Source of the DNA: Conexibacter sp. CPCC 206217
GTDB taxonomy: Bacteria; Actinomycetota; Thermoleophilia; Solirubrobacterales; Solirubrobacteraceae
Reading direction: 5' to 3'
Assembly (NCBI RefSeq): GCF_030646165.1
Contig: NZ_JAUTDO010000003.1
Location: 372,001 to 436,000 of the forward strand
Length of the DNA stretch: 64,000 bases
Shown: in pieces, positions 36,486-48,829 of the stretch
Position numbering within the stretch: the first letter of the stretch is position 1
Layout of the letters: every line of letters starts with the position of its first letter
Notes under the pieces: generated by a model
Seen by the model: only the letters and a program-made list of their open reading frames with translations
Told to the model about the DNA's origin: nothing
Database searches by the model: none
Program-made: the position numbers and the translations under genes

Positions 36486-36743
36486 ATGGCCAAGATCACG
36501 CTCTACACCACCGATGTCTGCCCGTACTGCGTGCGGGCGAAGCAGCTGCTCGAGAAGCGCGAGCTCGCATTCGAAGAGATCAATCTGGCACGTGACCCCG
36601 ACGGACGCGCGCAGCTGGTCGAGCTGACCGGCATGATGACCTTCCCGCAGATCGTCATCGACGGCGTCCCGATCGGCGGCTACGACCAGCTCGCAGCGGC
36701 CGACAAGAGCGGCAAGCTCGCCGAGCTGGCCGCCGCCGCGTAG
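36486..36743 (+). CDS. Glutaredoxin (dithiol, CPYC)
   Basis: 85 residues. The N-terminal ITLYTTDVCPYCVRAKQLL carries the classic CPYC active site. TFPQIVIDG holds the cis-proline, and GGYDQL the glutathione-binding Gly pair. Actinobacteria generally use mycothiol, so the physiological reductant may not be glutathione; mycoredoxins have the same fold. It reduces protein disulfides in the cytoplasm. Confidence 0.92.
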   Translation: MAKITLYTTDVCPYCVRAKQLLEKRELAFEEINLARDPDGRAQLVELTGMMTFPQIVIDGVPIGGYDQLAAADKSGKLAELAAAA

Positions 36744-36770
36744 CGTCGTCCCGACGGCTGCCGCGCAGCG

Positions 36771-37541
36771 TCAGACCCGCTTCGCGTCGAGCAGCCGTCT
36801 GAGGAACCGCTGCGTCTCCGGCTGCTGCGGGGCGGTGAAGATCTCCTCAGGCGCGCCGCGTTCGAGGATCAGGCCCTCGTGCAGGAAGCAGACCTCGTCG
36901 GCGACCTCGCGCGCGAAGCCCATCTCGTGGGTCGTGATCAGCATCGTGATCCCGTCCGCCTTCAGCTCGCGCACCGCCTCCAGCACCTCCCCCACCAGCT
37001 CTGGGTCGAGCGCGCTCGTGACCTCGTCGAGCAGCAGGGCACGCGGGTTCGGCGCCAGCGCCCGCACGATCGCGACGCGCTGCTGCTGACCGCCCGAGAG
37101 GCGGTCCGGGTAGGCGTCCTCGCGGCCGTCGAGGCCGAAGCGCGCGAGCAGTTCACGTGCCCGCTCCTCCGCCGCCTTGCGCTGCTTCCCGTGCGCGCGG
37201 CGCGGCGCGAGCGTCACGTTCTCCAGCACCGTCAGGTGCGGGAACAGGTTGAACGCCTGGAAGACCATCCCGAGTCTGCGGCGCACGGCGGCGGCGCGCA
37301 CGCTCGGATCCGTCACGACCTCACCGTCGATCAGCACGTCGCCGTCGTCGATCTCGTCGAGCAGGTCGATGCAGCGCAGCAGCGTCGACTTGCCCGAGCC
37401 CGACGCGCCGATCAGCGCGATCGCCTGGTGCTCGCGCACGGTCAGGTCGATGCCGCGCAGCACCTGCAGCTCGCCGTAGGCCTTCGTCACCCCGCGCACC
37501 TCGATCACGGGTCTGGCGGTGGCGCTCGCGTTCATGCTCAT
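36771..37541 (-). CDS. Polar amino acid ABC transporter, ATPase (GlnQ-like)
   Basis: 256 residues. Walker A GASGSGKST, Q-loop VFQAFNLFPHLTVLEN, signature LSGGQQQRV, Walker B ALLLDEVTSALD, switch His in THEMGFAREVADEV. The last motif is specific to GlnQ/HisP-type ATPases for polar amino acids. Its ATG overlaps the permease stop by four bases. It powers import of a polar amino acid with the two preceding genes. Confidence 0.93.
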   Translation of the reverse strand: MSMNASATARPVIEVRGVTKAYGELQVLRGIDLTVREHQAIALIGASGSGKSTLLRCIDLLDEIDDGDVLIDGEVVTDPSVRAAAVRRRLGMVFQAFNLFPHLTVLENVTLAPRRAHGKQRKAAEERARELLARFGLDGREDAYPDRLSGGQQQRVAIVRALAPNPRALLLDEVTSALDPELVGEVLEAVRELKADGITMLITTHEMGFAREVADEVCFLHEGLILERGAPEEIFTAPQQPETQRFLRRLLDAKRV

Positions 37542-38401
37542 GCCGTGACCCCCTCGGCCGACTGCGCGCGGCGTCTGCGGCGCTGCAGGTGGTCGACGAA
37601 ACGCGCGAGCGGGACCGTCACGCAGATGTACAGCAGCGCGGCGGCGATCAGCGGCGTGTAGTTGAAGTCCGAGGAGGCCTGGATCTGGGCGACGCGAAAG
37701 GCCTCCAGCGGGCCGAGCGTCGAGACCAGCGCGACGTCCTTCTGCAACGAGATGAAGTCGTTCAGCAGCGGCGGGATCACGCGCCGCACAGCCTGCGGCA
37801 GCACGACGAAGCGCATCGCCTGCACGCGATTGAGCCCGACCGCGAGCGCCGCCGCCTGCTGGCTCGGGTGGACCGAGTCCAGGCCGGCGCGGTAGACCTC
37901 CGCGACGTAGGCGGAGTACGACAGCGTCAGCGCGATCCCGCCGAGCACGAGCGGGTCGGTCGGCAGCCCGCTGAAGGCGAGCGCGGGGATGCCGAAGCCG
38001 ACGAGGTAGACGAGCAGGATCGTCGGCACGCCGCGCATCACGTCGGTGTAGATCGACAGCAGCAGCCGGATCGGGAACAGCGCCGGCGCCTGTGTCGTGC
38101 GCGCGAGCGCGATCAGCAGGCCGATCACGAGCACGACCGCCTCGACGATCAGGAACAGCTTGACGTCGAGCCAGAAGCCTCTGAGGACGTCCGGGAAGCT
38201 CGTCTTGAACGCGCTCCAGGAGAAGAACGTCTCGCGCACGTCGGGCCAGCCGGGGCTGGTGACGACGAGCAGCGCGAGGCCGCCGATCACGACGACCGAG
38301 GAGGCAAGCGCGATCAGCAGGCCGCGGCGATCGCGCCGCCGGCGGGCGGCGGCGCGCACGGCGCGGCGGTCGGTCGGGTCTATCTGGTCGAGTGCGGACA
38401 C
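37538..38401 (-). CDS. Polar amino acid ABC transporter, permease
   Basis: 287 residues, five or more membrane segments. The inner-membrane component motif is SQQAAALAVGLNRVQAMRFV, the EAA loop that docks on the ATPase, followed by LPQAVRRVIPPLLNDFISLQ. A long Arg-rich N-terminal cytoplasmic extension of about 28 residues precedes the first helix. Only one permease gene is present, so it probably forms a homodimer. Confidence 0.92.
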   Translation of the reverse strand: MSALDQIDPTDRRAVRAAARRRRDRRGLLIALASSVVVIGGLALLVVTSPGWPDVRETFFSWSAFKTSFPDVLRGFWLDVKLFLIVEAVVLVIGLLIALARTTQAPALFPIRLLLSIYTDVMRGVPTILLVYLVGFGIPALAFSGLPTDPLVLGGIALTLSYSAYVAEVYRAGLDSVHPSQQAAALAVGLNRVQAMRFVVLPQAVRRVIPPLLNDFISLQKDVALVSTLGPLEAFRVAQIQASSDFNYTPLIAAALLYICVTVPLARFVDHLQRRRRRAQSAEGVTA

Positions 38402-38485
38402 GCGGGTGCGGATGCGGTGCGGTGAGACGCGATGCGGCTGGCTGCGGGTGCGGCGGTTGCTGAAGTGTCCGCTGTGGGGCGGTCG

Positions 38486-39379
38486 CTACTGCAGCTCAGG
38501 CGCGCCGGCGGCCTCGCCCATCCACTGCTGCTCGAGTCTTTCGAGCGTCCCGTCCGCTCTGAGCGCGTCGACGGCTCTGGAGACACAGGCGGTCAGCGAC
38601 GAGCCTCTCGCCAAGAGCGCGCCCCACGAGTCGCCGCCCGGCGCCTCGAACTGGCCGACGATCTTCGCCTCCGGCACCTGCGCGGCGGTCAGGTAGAACG
38701 CGGTCGGAAGGTCGACCACGGCGGCGTCGACCTGGCCCTGCTTGAGCGCGCGCACGACGTCGTTGGAGTCGTTGAAGACCTTCGGCTGCCGCGACGGCTG
38801 GATCGTGTCGGAGACCGCGTCGAGGCTGGTCGTGCCGATCTGGACGCCGAGCTGCGCTTCCTTCAGCTCCGCGAGCGTGGTCGCTCTGGCGGCGTCGGAT
38901 CTCTTCAGCGCGACGACCGCCTGCGGGGCGGTGTAGTACGGCGAGGAGAAGTCGACCTGTCTCGCGCGCTTGGGCGTGATCGAGATCTGGTTGACGTCGA
39001 AGTCGAAGTTCTTCGGGCCCGGCGCGTAGGAGGAGTTGAACGGCTCCACGACCCATCTGACCTCGCCGTCGGCGAAGCCGAGCTGTCTCGCGATCGCGTA
39101 CGCGACGGCGCTCTCGAACCCTCTGCCGTTCTCCGGCTTGTCGTCCTCGAAGTACGGCGGGTAGGCCGGCTTGTCGGTCGCGACGGTGAGCGTCCCGTCG
39201 GTGACGAGGTCGAGGCTGCCCTTCTCGCAGGCGGCAGCGGCCGTCGTCGTGGTTGACGCGGCGGCGGAGGTGGCGGCCTGCGTCGAGTCCGACTCGTCGT
39301 CGGAGCCGCAGGCGGCCAGGGTCAGCGGCAGCGCGGCGGCCGTGAGCAGGGCGACGGCGTGGCGACGTGTCGGACGCAT
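38486..39379 (-). CDS. Polar amino acid ABC transporter, substrate-binding lipoprotein
   Basis: 297 residues. The signal peptide ends in the lipobox LAAC, so Cys 24 is probably lipidated and the mature protein sits on the outer membrane face. A Ser/Thr/Ala-rich linker is followed by the SBP_bac_3 fold: VATDKPAYPPYFEDD, FDVNQISITPKRARQVDFS, SSPYYTAPQAVV and GTTSLDAV. The ligand is probably a polar amino acid or opine. First gene of the transporter cluster, 115 bases after mutM. Confidence 0.92.
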   Translation of the reverse strand: MRPTRRHAVALLTAAALPLTLAACGSDDESDSTQAATSAAASTTTTAAAACEKGSLDLVTDGTLTVATDKPAYPPYFEDDKPENGRGFESAVAYAIARQLGFADGEVRWVVEPFNSSYAPGPKNFDFDVNQISITPKRARQVDFSSPYYTAPQAVVALKRSDAARATTLAELKEAQLGVQIGTTSLDAVSDTIQPSRQPKVFNDSNDVVRALKQGQVDAAVVDLPTAFYLTAAQVPEAKIVGQFEAPGGDSWGALLARGSSLTACVSRAVDALRADGTLERLEQQWMGEAAGAPELQ

Positions 39380-39471
39380 GAGGAGAGCTTCGCTTCCTGG
39401 TGGGGGATGACGTTTCGGCGTTTCTCCGCAAAGCCGGTCGGCTTTCCGGGATTCATCATCGTAGCGGGGGC

Positions 39472-39494
39472 GGCAGCGGCGTCCGCCAGCTGCC
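39472..39494 (-). terminator. Hairpin directly after mutM
   Basis: GGCAGC-GGCG and CGCC-A-GCTGCC form a bulged stem that begins right after the mutM stop. A second small hairpin, AAAGCCGGTCGGCTTT, lies at 39430-39445. These probably separate mutM from the transporter genes. Confidence 0.4.
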
Positions 39495-40349
39495 TCACCG
39501 CGTCATCGGCACGATTCTCGCGCCGCGCGGGCGGGGCTGGCAGTTCTCGCAGACGTAGGTGCCGCGGCCGGCGGCGAGGATCTTGCGGATCGGGCCCCCG
39601 CAGGTGATGCAGCCGTCGTCGGCGCGACGGTGGATCAGGAAGCGATCCTGGAACGAGCCGCGGGCGCCGTCGAGATCGCGGAAGTCGTCGATCGAGGCGC
39701 CTCTTGCGTCGATGCCGGCGTTGAGCGCGTCGAGGATCCCGTCGCGCAGCAGCGCCCACTGCGCGGTCGTGACTCTCCCGGCCGGACGCAGCGGGTGCAG
39801 ACCGGCGCGAAACAGCGCCTCGTCGGCGTAGATGTTGCCGACGCCGGCGATCCGCTTCTGGTCCAGCAGGAACGCCTTGATCGGCGAGCGCGACCCTCTC
39901 GCGAGCGCTCTCAGGTGCTCGGCGGTGAAGTCGTCGGAGAACGGCTCGACGCCCAGGCGCGCGTCGAGGTACGCGTCCAGCTCGTCCTGACCGGCCAGCA
40001 GCCAGCCGGTGCCGAAGCGGCGCGGGTCGACGAAGCGCAGGTCGTGACCGTCGTCGAAGCCGAAGTGCGCGCGCGTGTACGGTGTTCTCGCCGGCGCGTC
40101 GTAGAGCAGGTTGCCCGTCATCCGCAGGTGGATCAGCAGGAACAGCTCCTCCTCCGCCTCCCAGATCAAGTACTTCCCGCGCCGACGGAAGCCCTCGATG
40201 CGGCGCCCGACCAGCGGCGCGACGACCTCGCTGGGCGCGCGCGGCGCGGTCCAGCGCGCGTCGCGGACGGCGTAGGCGACGAGCGTGCGGCCGACCAGCC
40301 GCGGCTCGAGCTGACGGCGGACGGTCTCGACTTCGGGCAGCTCGGGCAT
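39495..40349 (-). CDS. mutM: Formamidopyrimidine-DNA glycosylase
   Basis: 284 residues. It starts PELPEVETVRRQL, where Pro 2 is the Schiff-base nucleophile and Glu 3 is catalytic. The H2TH motif contains IAGVGNIYADEALFRAGLHP. The zinc finger is CITCGG ... CENC near the C-terminus. It removes 8-oxoguanine and other oxidised purines with beta-delta lyase activity. TATCTT 11 bases before the ATG is a candidate -10 box. Confidence 0.96.
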   Translation of the reverse strand: MPELPEVETVRRQLEPRLVGRTLVAYAVRDARWTAPRAPSEVVAPLVGRRIEGFRRRGKYLIWEAEEELFLLIHLRMTGNLLYDAPARTPYTRAHFGFDDGHDLRFVDPRRFGTGWLLAGQDELDAYLDARLGVEPFSDDFTAEHLRALARGSRSPIKAFLLDQKRIAGVGNIYADEALFRAGLHPLRPAGRVTTAQWALLRDGILDALNAGIDARGASIDDFRDLDGARGSFQDRFLIHRRADDGCITCGGPIRKILAAGRGTYVCENCQPRPRGARIVPMTR

Positions 40350-40377
40350 CGCTGCGGTCGAAGATATCGGGTCGGCG

Positions 40378-40875
40378 TCAGTGACCGAGGATCGACTTCA
40401 GCAGCACCAGCACGACGCCGATCAGCGTCATCGCGCCGCCCGCGAAGAGGCTGCGCTGGATGCTGCCGCCGGCCGCGCGGTAGGCGCCGAAGGCGTACAG
40501 GCCGAGCACGCCGACGCCGACCCACTTGGCGGTCGTGTAGGCGCCGTCGAGGCTGATCGCGTCGAGCGCGGCGAGCACGAAGAAGACGATCGGCGCCAGC
40601 GCGGCGACGCCGTGGACGGCGATCCCGGCGAGGATCTGGCGCCGCTCGCGCCCTCTCAGCGGGCGGTGCAGCTGGATCATCTCCTGCAGGAACTCCGAGT
40701 ACGCCTCGGCGATCGAGACGACCAGCGAGGCGCCGACGATCGAGACGATCGCCGTGCCGGCCGAGGCGTGCTCGTGCGAGAGCACGAGCACGAGCGCCAG
40801 CACGACGATCGAGCCGTAGACGACGTTGGCCGCGTGGCCTTCCGTGACGTGATGACGCAGCCAGGGCCAGAACAT
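40378..40875 (-). CDS. Four-TM membrane protein, paralogue of 29130-29624
   Basis: 165 residues with four hydrophobic segments, including NVVYGSIVVLALVLVLS near the N-terminus and LIGVVLVLLKSILGH at the end. Length and spacing match the paralogue near the Panacea gene. ATG 40875 is chosen because it puts 18 residues before the first helix, as in the paralogue; the longer reading from 40908 is possible. Function unknown; no toxin or antitoxin gene is adjacent here. Confidence 0.78.
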   Translation of the reverse strand: MFWPWLRHHVTEGHAANVVYGSIVVLALVLVLSHEHASAGTAIVSIVGASLVVSIAEAYSEFLQEMIQLHRPLRGRERRQILAGIAVHGVAALAPIVFFVLAALDAISLDGAYTTAKWVGVGVLGLYAFGAYRAAGGSIQRSLFAGGAMTLIGVVLVLLKSILGH

Positions 40876-40916
40876 GGCGGGAGTATCGCGCCTGCGCCGG
40901 TGGTACACATTCCGGC

Positions 40917-41273
40917 ATGAGCACCGTGGACGAGCTGCGCACGATCGCGCTGTCCCTGCCCGAGACGATCGAGAGAACGTCGTACGGGAACGTCGGCTTC
41001 CGCGTCAAGAACAGACTGTTCGCGCGGATGCGGACCGAGGACGTGCTCGTCGTCTGGTGCGCGAGCGAGTTCGAGAAGGGCGCGCTGATCGCCTCCGAGC
41101 CGGACAAGTTCTTCACGACGCCGCACTACGACGGCTACCCGGCGGTGCTCGTGTGGCTCTCGAAGGTCGATCGGACCGAGCTGCGCGAGCTGCTGATCGA
41201 GGGCTGGCTGGCGCGCGCGCCGAAACGGGTGCTCGCGGCGCACGCGGCGGATCTGCTGCCGTCGCAGGAGTGA
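40917..41273 (+). CDS. MmcQ/YjbR family protein
   Basis: 118 residues of the YjbR-like (DUF419) fold, related to the double-wing DNA-binding domain of MotA. It contains LSLPETIERTSYGNVGFRVK, the middle strand LVVWCASEFEKGALI and HYDGYPAVLVWLSKVD. The biochemical role of this family is unclear. It ends one base before the convergent deoB stop. Confidence 0.88.
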   Translation: MSTVDELRTIALSLPETIERTSYGNVGFRVKNRLFARMRTEDVLVVWCASEFEKGALIASEPDKFFTTPHYDGYPAVLVWLSKVDRTELRELLIEGWLARAPKRVLAAHAADLLPSQE

Positions 41274-41274
41274 C

Positions 41275-42432
41275 TCAGGGTACGAACGGCGCGCCGGGCA
41301 CCGCGGGCGCGTCGCGGCCGGCGAGCCAGCGCAGGACGCTGGCGCCGACGTCGGCGAGCGGGCCATCGTGGCGGCGGCCGTCGTGGCCGTCGAAGAGCGC
41401 CAGCAGCGGGGCGTACTCGCGCGTGTGATCGGTGCCCGGGTGCGCGGGGTCGCAGCCGTGGTCGGCGGTCAGCACGAACAGGTCGCCGGGGCGCAGGAGG
41501 CGCTCCCACTCCCCCACCGCCGCGTCGATCTCGCGCAGCGCGCCGTGGAAGCCGGCGACGTCGTTGCGATGGCCGTAGACCTGGTCGGTCTCGATCAGGT
41601 TGGTGAAGACGAAGCCCTCGTCCAGTTCGTCCATGAGGCGCGTCGTGGAGGCGATCGCCTCGGCGTTCGTCGCGCCGGGGTGCTGGCGGGCGAAGCCGCG
41701 ACCACCGAACAACTGCCCGACCTTGCCGACCGCGTGCGTCTGCACGCCGGCCTCGCGCAGCTCGTCGAGATGGCTGCGGCTGGTCGGCGCGAGCGCGAAG
41801 TCGCGCCGCTCGCGGGTGCGCTCGAACGCCCCGGGCGCTCCGTCGAACGGCCGCGCGATCACGCGTCCGACCGCGTGCTCGCCGACCATCAGCTTGCGCA
41901 CGCGTGCGCAGAGTCCGTGCAGTTCCGTGGCAGGCAGCGCGTCGGTGTGCGCAGCGATCTGCAGGACCGAGTCCTGCGACGTGTAGACGATCAGCGCGCC
42001 GTCGCGCAGCGCCCGCTCGCCGTACTGCTCGATCACGGCGATCCCGTCCGTCGGCGCGTTGCAGACGACGCGGCGACCGCTGGCCTGCTCGATCGCGTCG
42101 ATCACGCTCGGCGGGAAGCCGTTCGGATAGGTCGGGCGCGGCGTGCGCGCCGCGACCCCCATCAGCTCCCAGTGCCCGGTCGTCGAGTCCTTGCCGGGGC
42201 CGAGCGGGTGCAGCCGACCGTGGACGGCCGGCGCCTCCGCCGGCGCGACGCCCTGCAGCGGCAGGATCGAGCCGAGGCCGAGGCGCTGAAGGTTCGGCAG
42301 CCGCAGGCCGCGGGCCAGCTCGGCGACGTGCGCGAGCGTGTTCGTCCCCGCGTCGCCGTAGTCAGCCGCGTCGGGGAGCGCCCCCGCCCCGACCGCGTCG
42401 AGCACGACGACGACCGCCCGTCGCCGCATCAA
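41275..42432 (-). CDS. deoB: Phosphopentomutase
   Basis: 385 residues of the alkaline-phosphatase superfamily. The N-terminal metal Asp is in VVVLDAVGAGALPDA; the substrate region is GKDSTTGHWELMG; the C-terminal metal site is LTADHGCDPAHPGTDHTREY. It interconverts (deoxy)ribose 1-phosphate and 5-phosphate in nucleoside salvage. The start overlaps the xerD stop by four bases (ATGA). It is the last gene of the long minus-strand block. Confidence 0.94.
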   Translation of the reverse strand: MMRRRAVVVVLDAVGAGALPDAADYGDAGTNTLAHVAELARGLRLPNLQRLGLGSILPLQGVAPAEAPAVHGRLHPLGPGKDSTTGHWELMGVAARTPRPTYPNGFPPSVIDAIEQASGRRVVCNAPTDGIAVIEQYGERALRDGALIVYTSQDSVLQIAAHTDALPATELHGLCARVRKLMVGEHAVGRVIARPFDGAPGAFERTRERRDFALAPTSRSHLDELREAGVQTHAVGKVGQLFGGRGFARQHPGATNAEAIASTTRLMDELDEGFVFTNLIETDQVYGHRNDVAGFHGALREIDAAVGEWERLLRPGDLFVLTADHGCDPAHPGTDHTREYAPLLALFDGHDGRRHDGPLADVGASVLRWLAGRDAPAVPGAPFVP

Positions 42433-43391
42433 CCGTCGTCTGAGCCGAGCTGTGCGCGCGGGTGCGCGTCGAAGTAGACGTCGCGCAGCCGGTCCGCGGA
42501 CAGGTGCGTGTAGATCTGCGTCGTGGCGATGTCGGCGTGGCCGAGCATCTCCTGCAGCGAGCGCAGGTCGCAGCCGCCGGCGAGCAGGTGCGTCGCGAAG
42601 GTGTGGCGCAGCGTGTGCGGGCTCATCTTCTCGCTCAGCCCGGCGGTTCTCGCGTGGCGCTGGACGATCTTGTACAGCCCCTGCCGCGTCAGCCCCTGGC
42701 CGCGCTGGTTGACGAACAGGCGCTTCTCCTCGCCGTCGCCGACGAGCACGGGGCGCCCGCGCATCAGGTAGTAGCGCAGCGCCTCGAGCGCCTTGGAGCC
42801 GATCGGGACGAGCCGCTCCTTGTTGCCCTTGCCGTTGGCGCGCAGGACGCCGTCCTCGACGTCGATCTCGTCCAGGCGCATGTCGACGGCCTCGGAGGCG
42901 CGCAGCCCGCAGGCGTACATCAACTCCAGCAGCGCGCGGTCGCGCAGCGCCGCCGGGCCGGTGCCGCTCGGCTGCGACAGCAGGTGCTGGACCTCGTCAC
43001 GCGAGAGCACCTTCGGAAGTCTCTTGCCGCGCGGCGGGCCCTTCAGCTCGGCCGTCGGGTCGCGATCGAGGATCTCCTCGCGGCGCAGGTGACGGTAGAA
43101 CGAGCGCAGGCAGGCGACCTTGCGCTGGACGGTCGTCGCCGCCGCGGGCGCACGCCCGTCGCCACCGGTCGCGAGCGCCCCGACGAACGCCGACAGGTCG
43201 CTGTGGTCGACCTCGAGCGCGTTCTTGCCCGCCCGTTGCAGGTAGGCGCCGTACTGCAGCAGGTCAGAGCGGTACGCCTCCAGCGTGTTGCGACTCAGCC
43301 CGCGCTCCAGTTCCAGATACGCGATGAAGTCGAGCACGAGGTCCTCGTAGGCCCCGGTGCGCAGCGGTTCGATCAGCGGCGTCGTCGTCAT
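42429..43391 (-). CDS. xerD: Site-specific tyrosine recombinase XerD
   Basis: 320 residues. The N-terminal SAM-like domain (15-100) has FIAYLELERGLSRNTLEAYR. Catalytic residues are Arg 164, Lys 188, His 259, Arg 262, His 285 and Tyr 294, in GLRASEA, NGKGNKERLVPIG, SPHTLRHTFATHLL and GHADIATTQIYTHL. It resolves chromosome dimers at dif. Its place after the NUDIX gene in the pyrG block matches M. tuberculosis Rv1701 and supports XerD rather than a phage integrase. Confidence 0.93.
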   Translation of the reverse strand: MTTTPLIEPLRTGAYEDLVLDFIAYLELERGLSRNTLEAYRSDLLQYGAYLQRAGKNALEVDHSDLSAFVGALATGGDGRAPAAATTVQRKVACLRSFYRHLRREEILDRDPTAELKGPPRGKRLPKVLSRDEVQHLLSQPSGTGPAALRDRALLELMYACGLRASEAVDMRLDEIDVEDGVLRANGKGNKERLVPIGSKALEALRYYLMRGRPVLVGDGEEKRLFVNQRGQGLTRQGLYKIVQRHARTAGLSEKMSPHTLRHTFATHLLAGGCDLRSLQEMLGHADIATTQIYTHLSADRLRDVYFDAHPRAQLGSDDG

Positions 43392-43481
43392 CGACACCGT
43401 GGTTCCGCCCCCACCGCCCGACTCCTCCAGGCCGCAACGAAGCGCCCAGACAGGTGGCGCTCGACCGAGGGCGGACAAGAC

Positions 43482-43516
43482 CACCACCTGGTGGTGAAGA
43501 TCCCGCCATCGGGCGG
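43482..43516 (-). terminator. Palindrome and hairpin between the NUDIX gene and xerD
   Basis: CACCACC-T-GGTGGTG is a perfect palindrome (43482-43496); CCGCC-ATCG-GGCGG forms a small hairpin (43503-43516). The spacer is the only one above 100 bases between pyrG and deoB, so it may end the pyrG transcript or carry the xerD control region. Confidence 0.4.
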
Positions 43517-43528
43517 AGGCTGCTGTCG

Positions 43529-44065
43529 CTAGGCGCCGCGCACGCTGCGCTGGAGCAGCAGCAGGCCGATCAGCGACTTCGCGTCGTGGCACGACGCGAT
43601 CGCGTCGTCGAGGCGGGTGAGCGGCCAGGGGATGATCTCGATCCGCTCGTCCTCGTCGACCGGCGGGCGCGGGACGTCGCTGAGGCCGGTGGCGCGGAAG
43701 AGGTGCAGCTGCTCGTCGCTGAAGCCGCAGCTGGTGAAGAAGTCGTGCAGCGGCATCCAGGTCGTCGCGGCCTTGCCGATCTCCTCGGCCAGCTCGCGCT
43801 TGGCGGTCTCCAGCGGGGCTTCGCCGTCGACGTCGAGCTTGCCTGCGGGGATCTCCAGCAGGTCGCCGACGCCGCAGATCTCGCGCGGCTGGCGCACGAG
43901 CCAGACGTGCTGGTCATCGGTCGCGACGATCCCGACCGCGCCCGGGTGGTGCATGTTGTCGCGCTCGACGACGGCGCCGTCGGCATGGCGGAATCTCTCC
44001 ACGCGCACCTCGACGACGTGGCCCTTCCAGATCGTCTCCTGGCCGAGCTTCTCGAACTGCGTCAC
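43529..44065 (-). CDS. NUDIX hydrolase, ADP-ribose pyrophosphatase-like
   Basis: 178 residues. The Nudix box follows GDLLEIPAGKLDVDGEAPLE: the continuing ETAKRELAEEIGK gives the REx2EE core. VVERDNMHHPGAVGIVATD fits the ADPRase subgroup. GTG 44065 is the start: it overlaps the stop of the DUF3866 gene (GTGA) and has CGGAGG nine bases upstream. It is the counterpart of Rv1700 in the same position of the mycobacterial block. Confidence 0.92.
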   Translation of the reverse strand: MTQFEKLGQETIWKGHVVEVRVERFRHADGAVVERDNMHHPGAVGIVATDDQHVWLVRQPREICGVGDLLEIPAGKLDVDGEAPLETAKRELAEEIGKAATTWMPLHDFFTSCGFSDEQLHLFRATGLSDVPRPPVDEDERIEIIPWPLTRLDDAIASCHDAKSLIGLLLLQRSVRGA

Positions 44066-45074
44066 GACAGCATGCCTCCGAGTGTTGTGCCAGCCGCGAG
44101 CGCGGCGGCGAAGAACGGCTGATCCGCTTCCAGCGTGCGGCCCATCGTGCGGGCCGGCAGGCCGCTGGCGCTGTAGCCGGACAGATCCGCGTGCGCCTCG
44201 TGCACGACGTGGCCGCGGGCGCGGGCTGCGGCGAACGCCGGATCGGTCGCGCCGAGCGGAACCGGCAGCGTCACCGGGGCCAGCAGCAGCTCCAGCACCG
44301 TGCGGGTGTGGTGCGAGAGGCCCTGGTGACGGGGCCGCGGATCGCCCGAGGACATCCGCGCGACGAGCACGGTGCGGCAGCCGAGCGCCAGCGCCGCGTG
44401 CGCGCTGTCGAGCGCGAAGATGCCGCCGTGGCCGAGGGCGGAGCCGGACCCGAGAATCCCCGGACCGGGGCCGACGAGCACGACGTCCCAGCCCTGCCCA
44501 ACGATCCCGTCGTGGATCGCGCCCGGCGTCGTGATCGCCTCGCGCTCGCCGCCGTAGGTCGCCCCGGCGGTCGTGTGGCCGGCGAGCAGACCGCGCTCGC
44601 GCAGTTCCCGCACGGTCGCCGAGATCGCGCCGGGCAGCGCGCCGCCCGCCGTCTGCACGTAGCCGACGCGCGTGCCCGGCCGCGCCTGCGCCAGCGCCCA
44701 CGCAACCGGTGCGAGGTGGCCGTGCAGCGGGAAGGCGGCGGCGACGCCCTCCAACGGGGTATTCAGTTCACGTCCCTCCACCGGCCGCACCGTGTGCTGC
44801 AGCGAGGTGTAGTTCAGCTTCATCACGTTCTCGTCGTGGTCGACGGTCGCGCCGAGGCCGCGGGTGAGGTTCACGTGGACGATGTCCGCGCCGCCCGAGC
44901 CGAGGGCCAGGTCGATCGCGGCGACGTTGACGACGACGTCGTCGCCTTCCTCGCAGACGCCGACGAGGCCGATGTCGGCGACGGCCGTGCGCCGCTCGCC
45001 GGCGATCTCGGTGCTGAGCTGCTGCCAGCTGCCTTCGGAAGCACCCGCCTGGACGACGACGCCCCGCCGCAGCG

Positions 45075-45081
<7 letters not shown>
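44062..45081 (-). CDS. DUF3866 family protein
   Basis: 339 residues, no signal or membrane segment. It matches the actinobacterial DUF3866 family, with HVNLTRGLGATVDHDENVMK, LNYTSLQH, GTRVGYVQTAGGALPGAIS and GPGPGILGSGSALGHGGIFA. The Gly-rich motifs suggest phosphate or nucleotide binding, but no activity is known. It starts at GTG 45081, overlapping the M20 gene by seven bases, and is coupled to the NUDIX gene. Confidence 0.9.
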
Positions 45082-48791
<3,710 letters not shown>

Positions 48792-48829
48792 GTGGAGAGA
48801 AGGTAGCGGGACGATCGGACGGCGAGCGC

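Noticed and set aside
42429-43391. Phage or integron integrase
   Set aside because: Position between the NUDIX gene and deoB in the pyrG block and the full Xer residue set identify housekeeping XerD.
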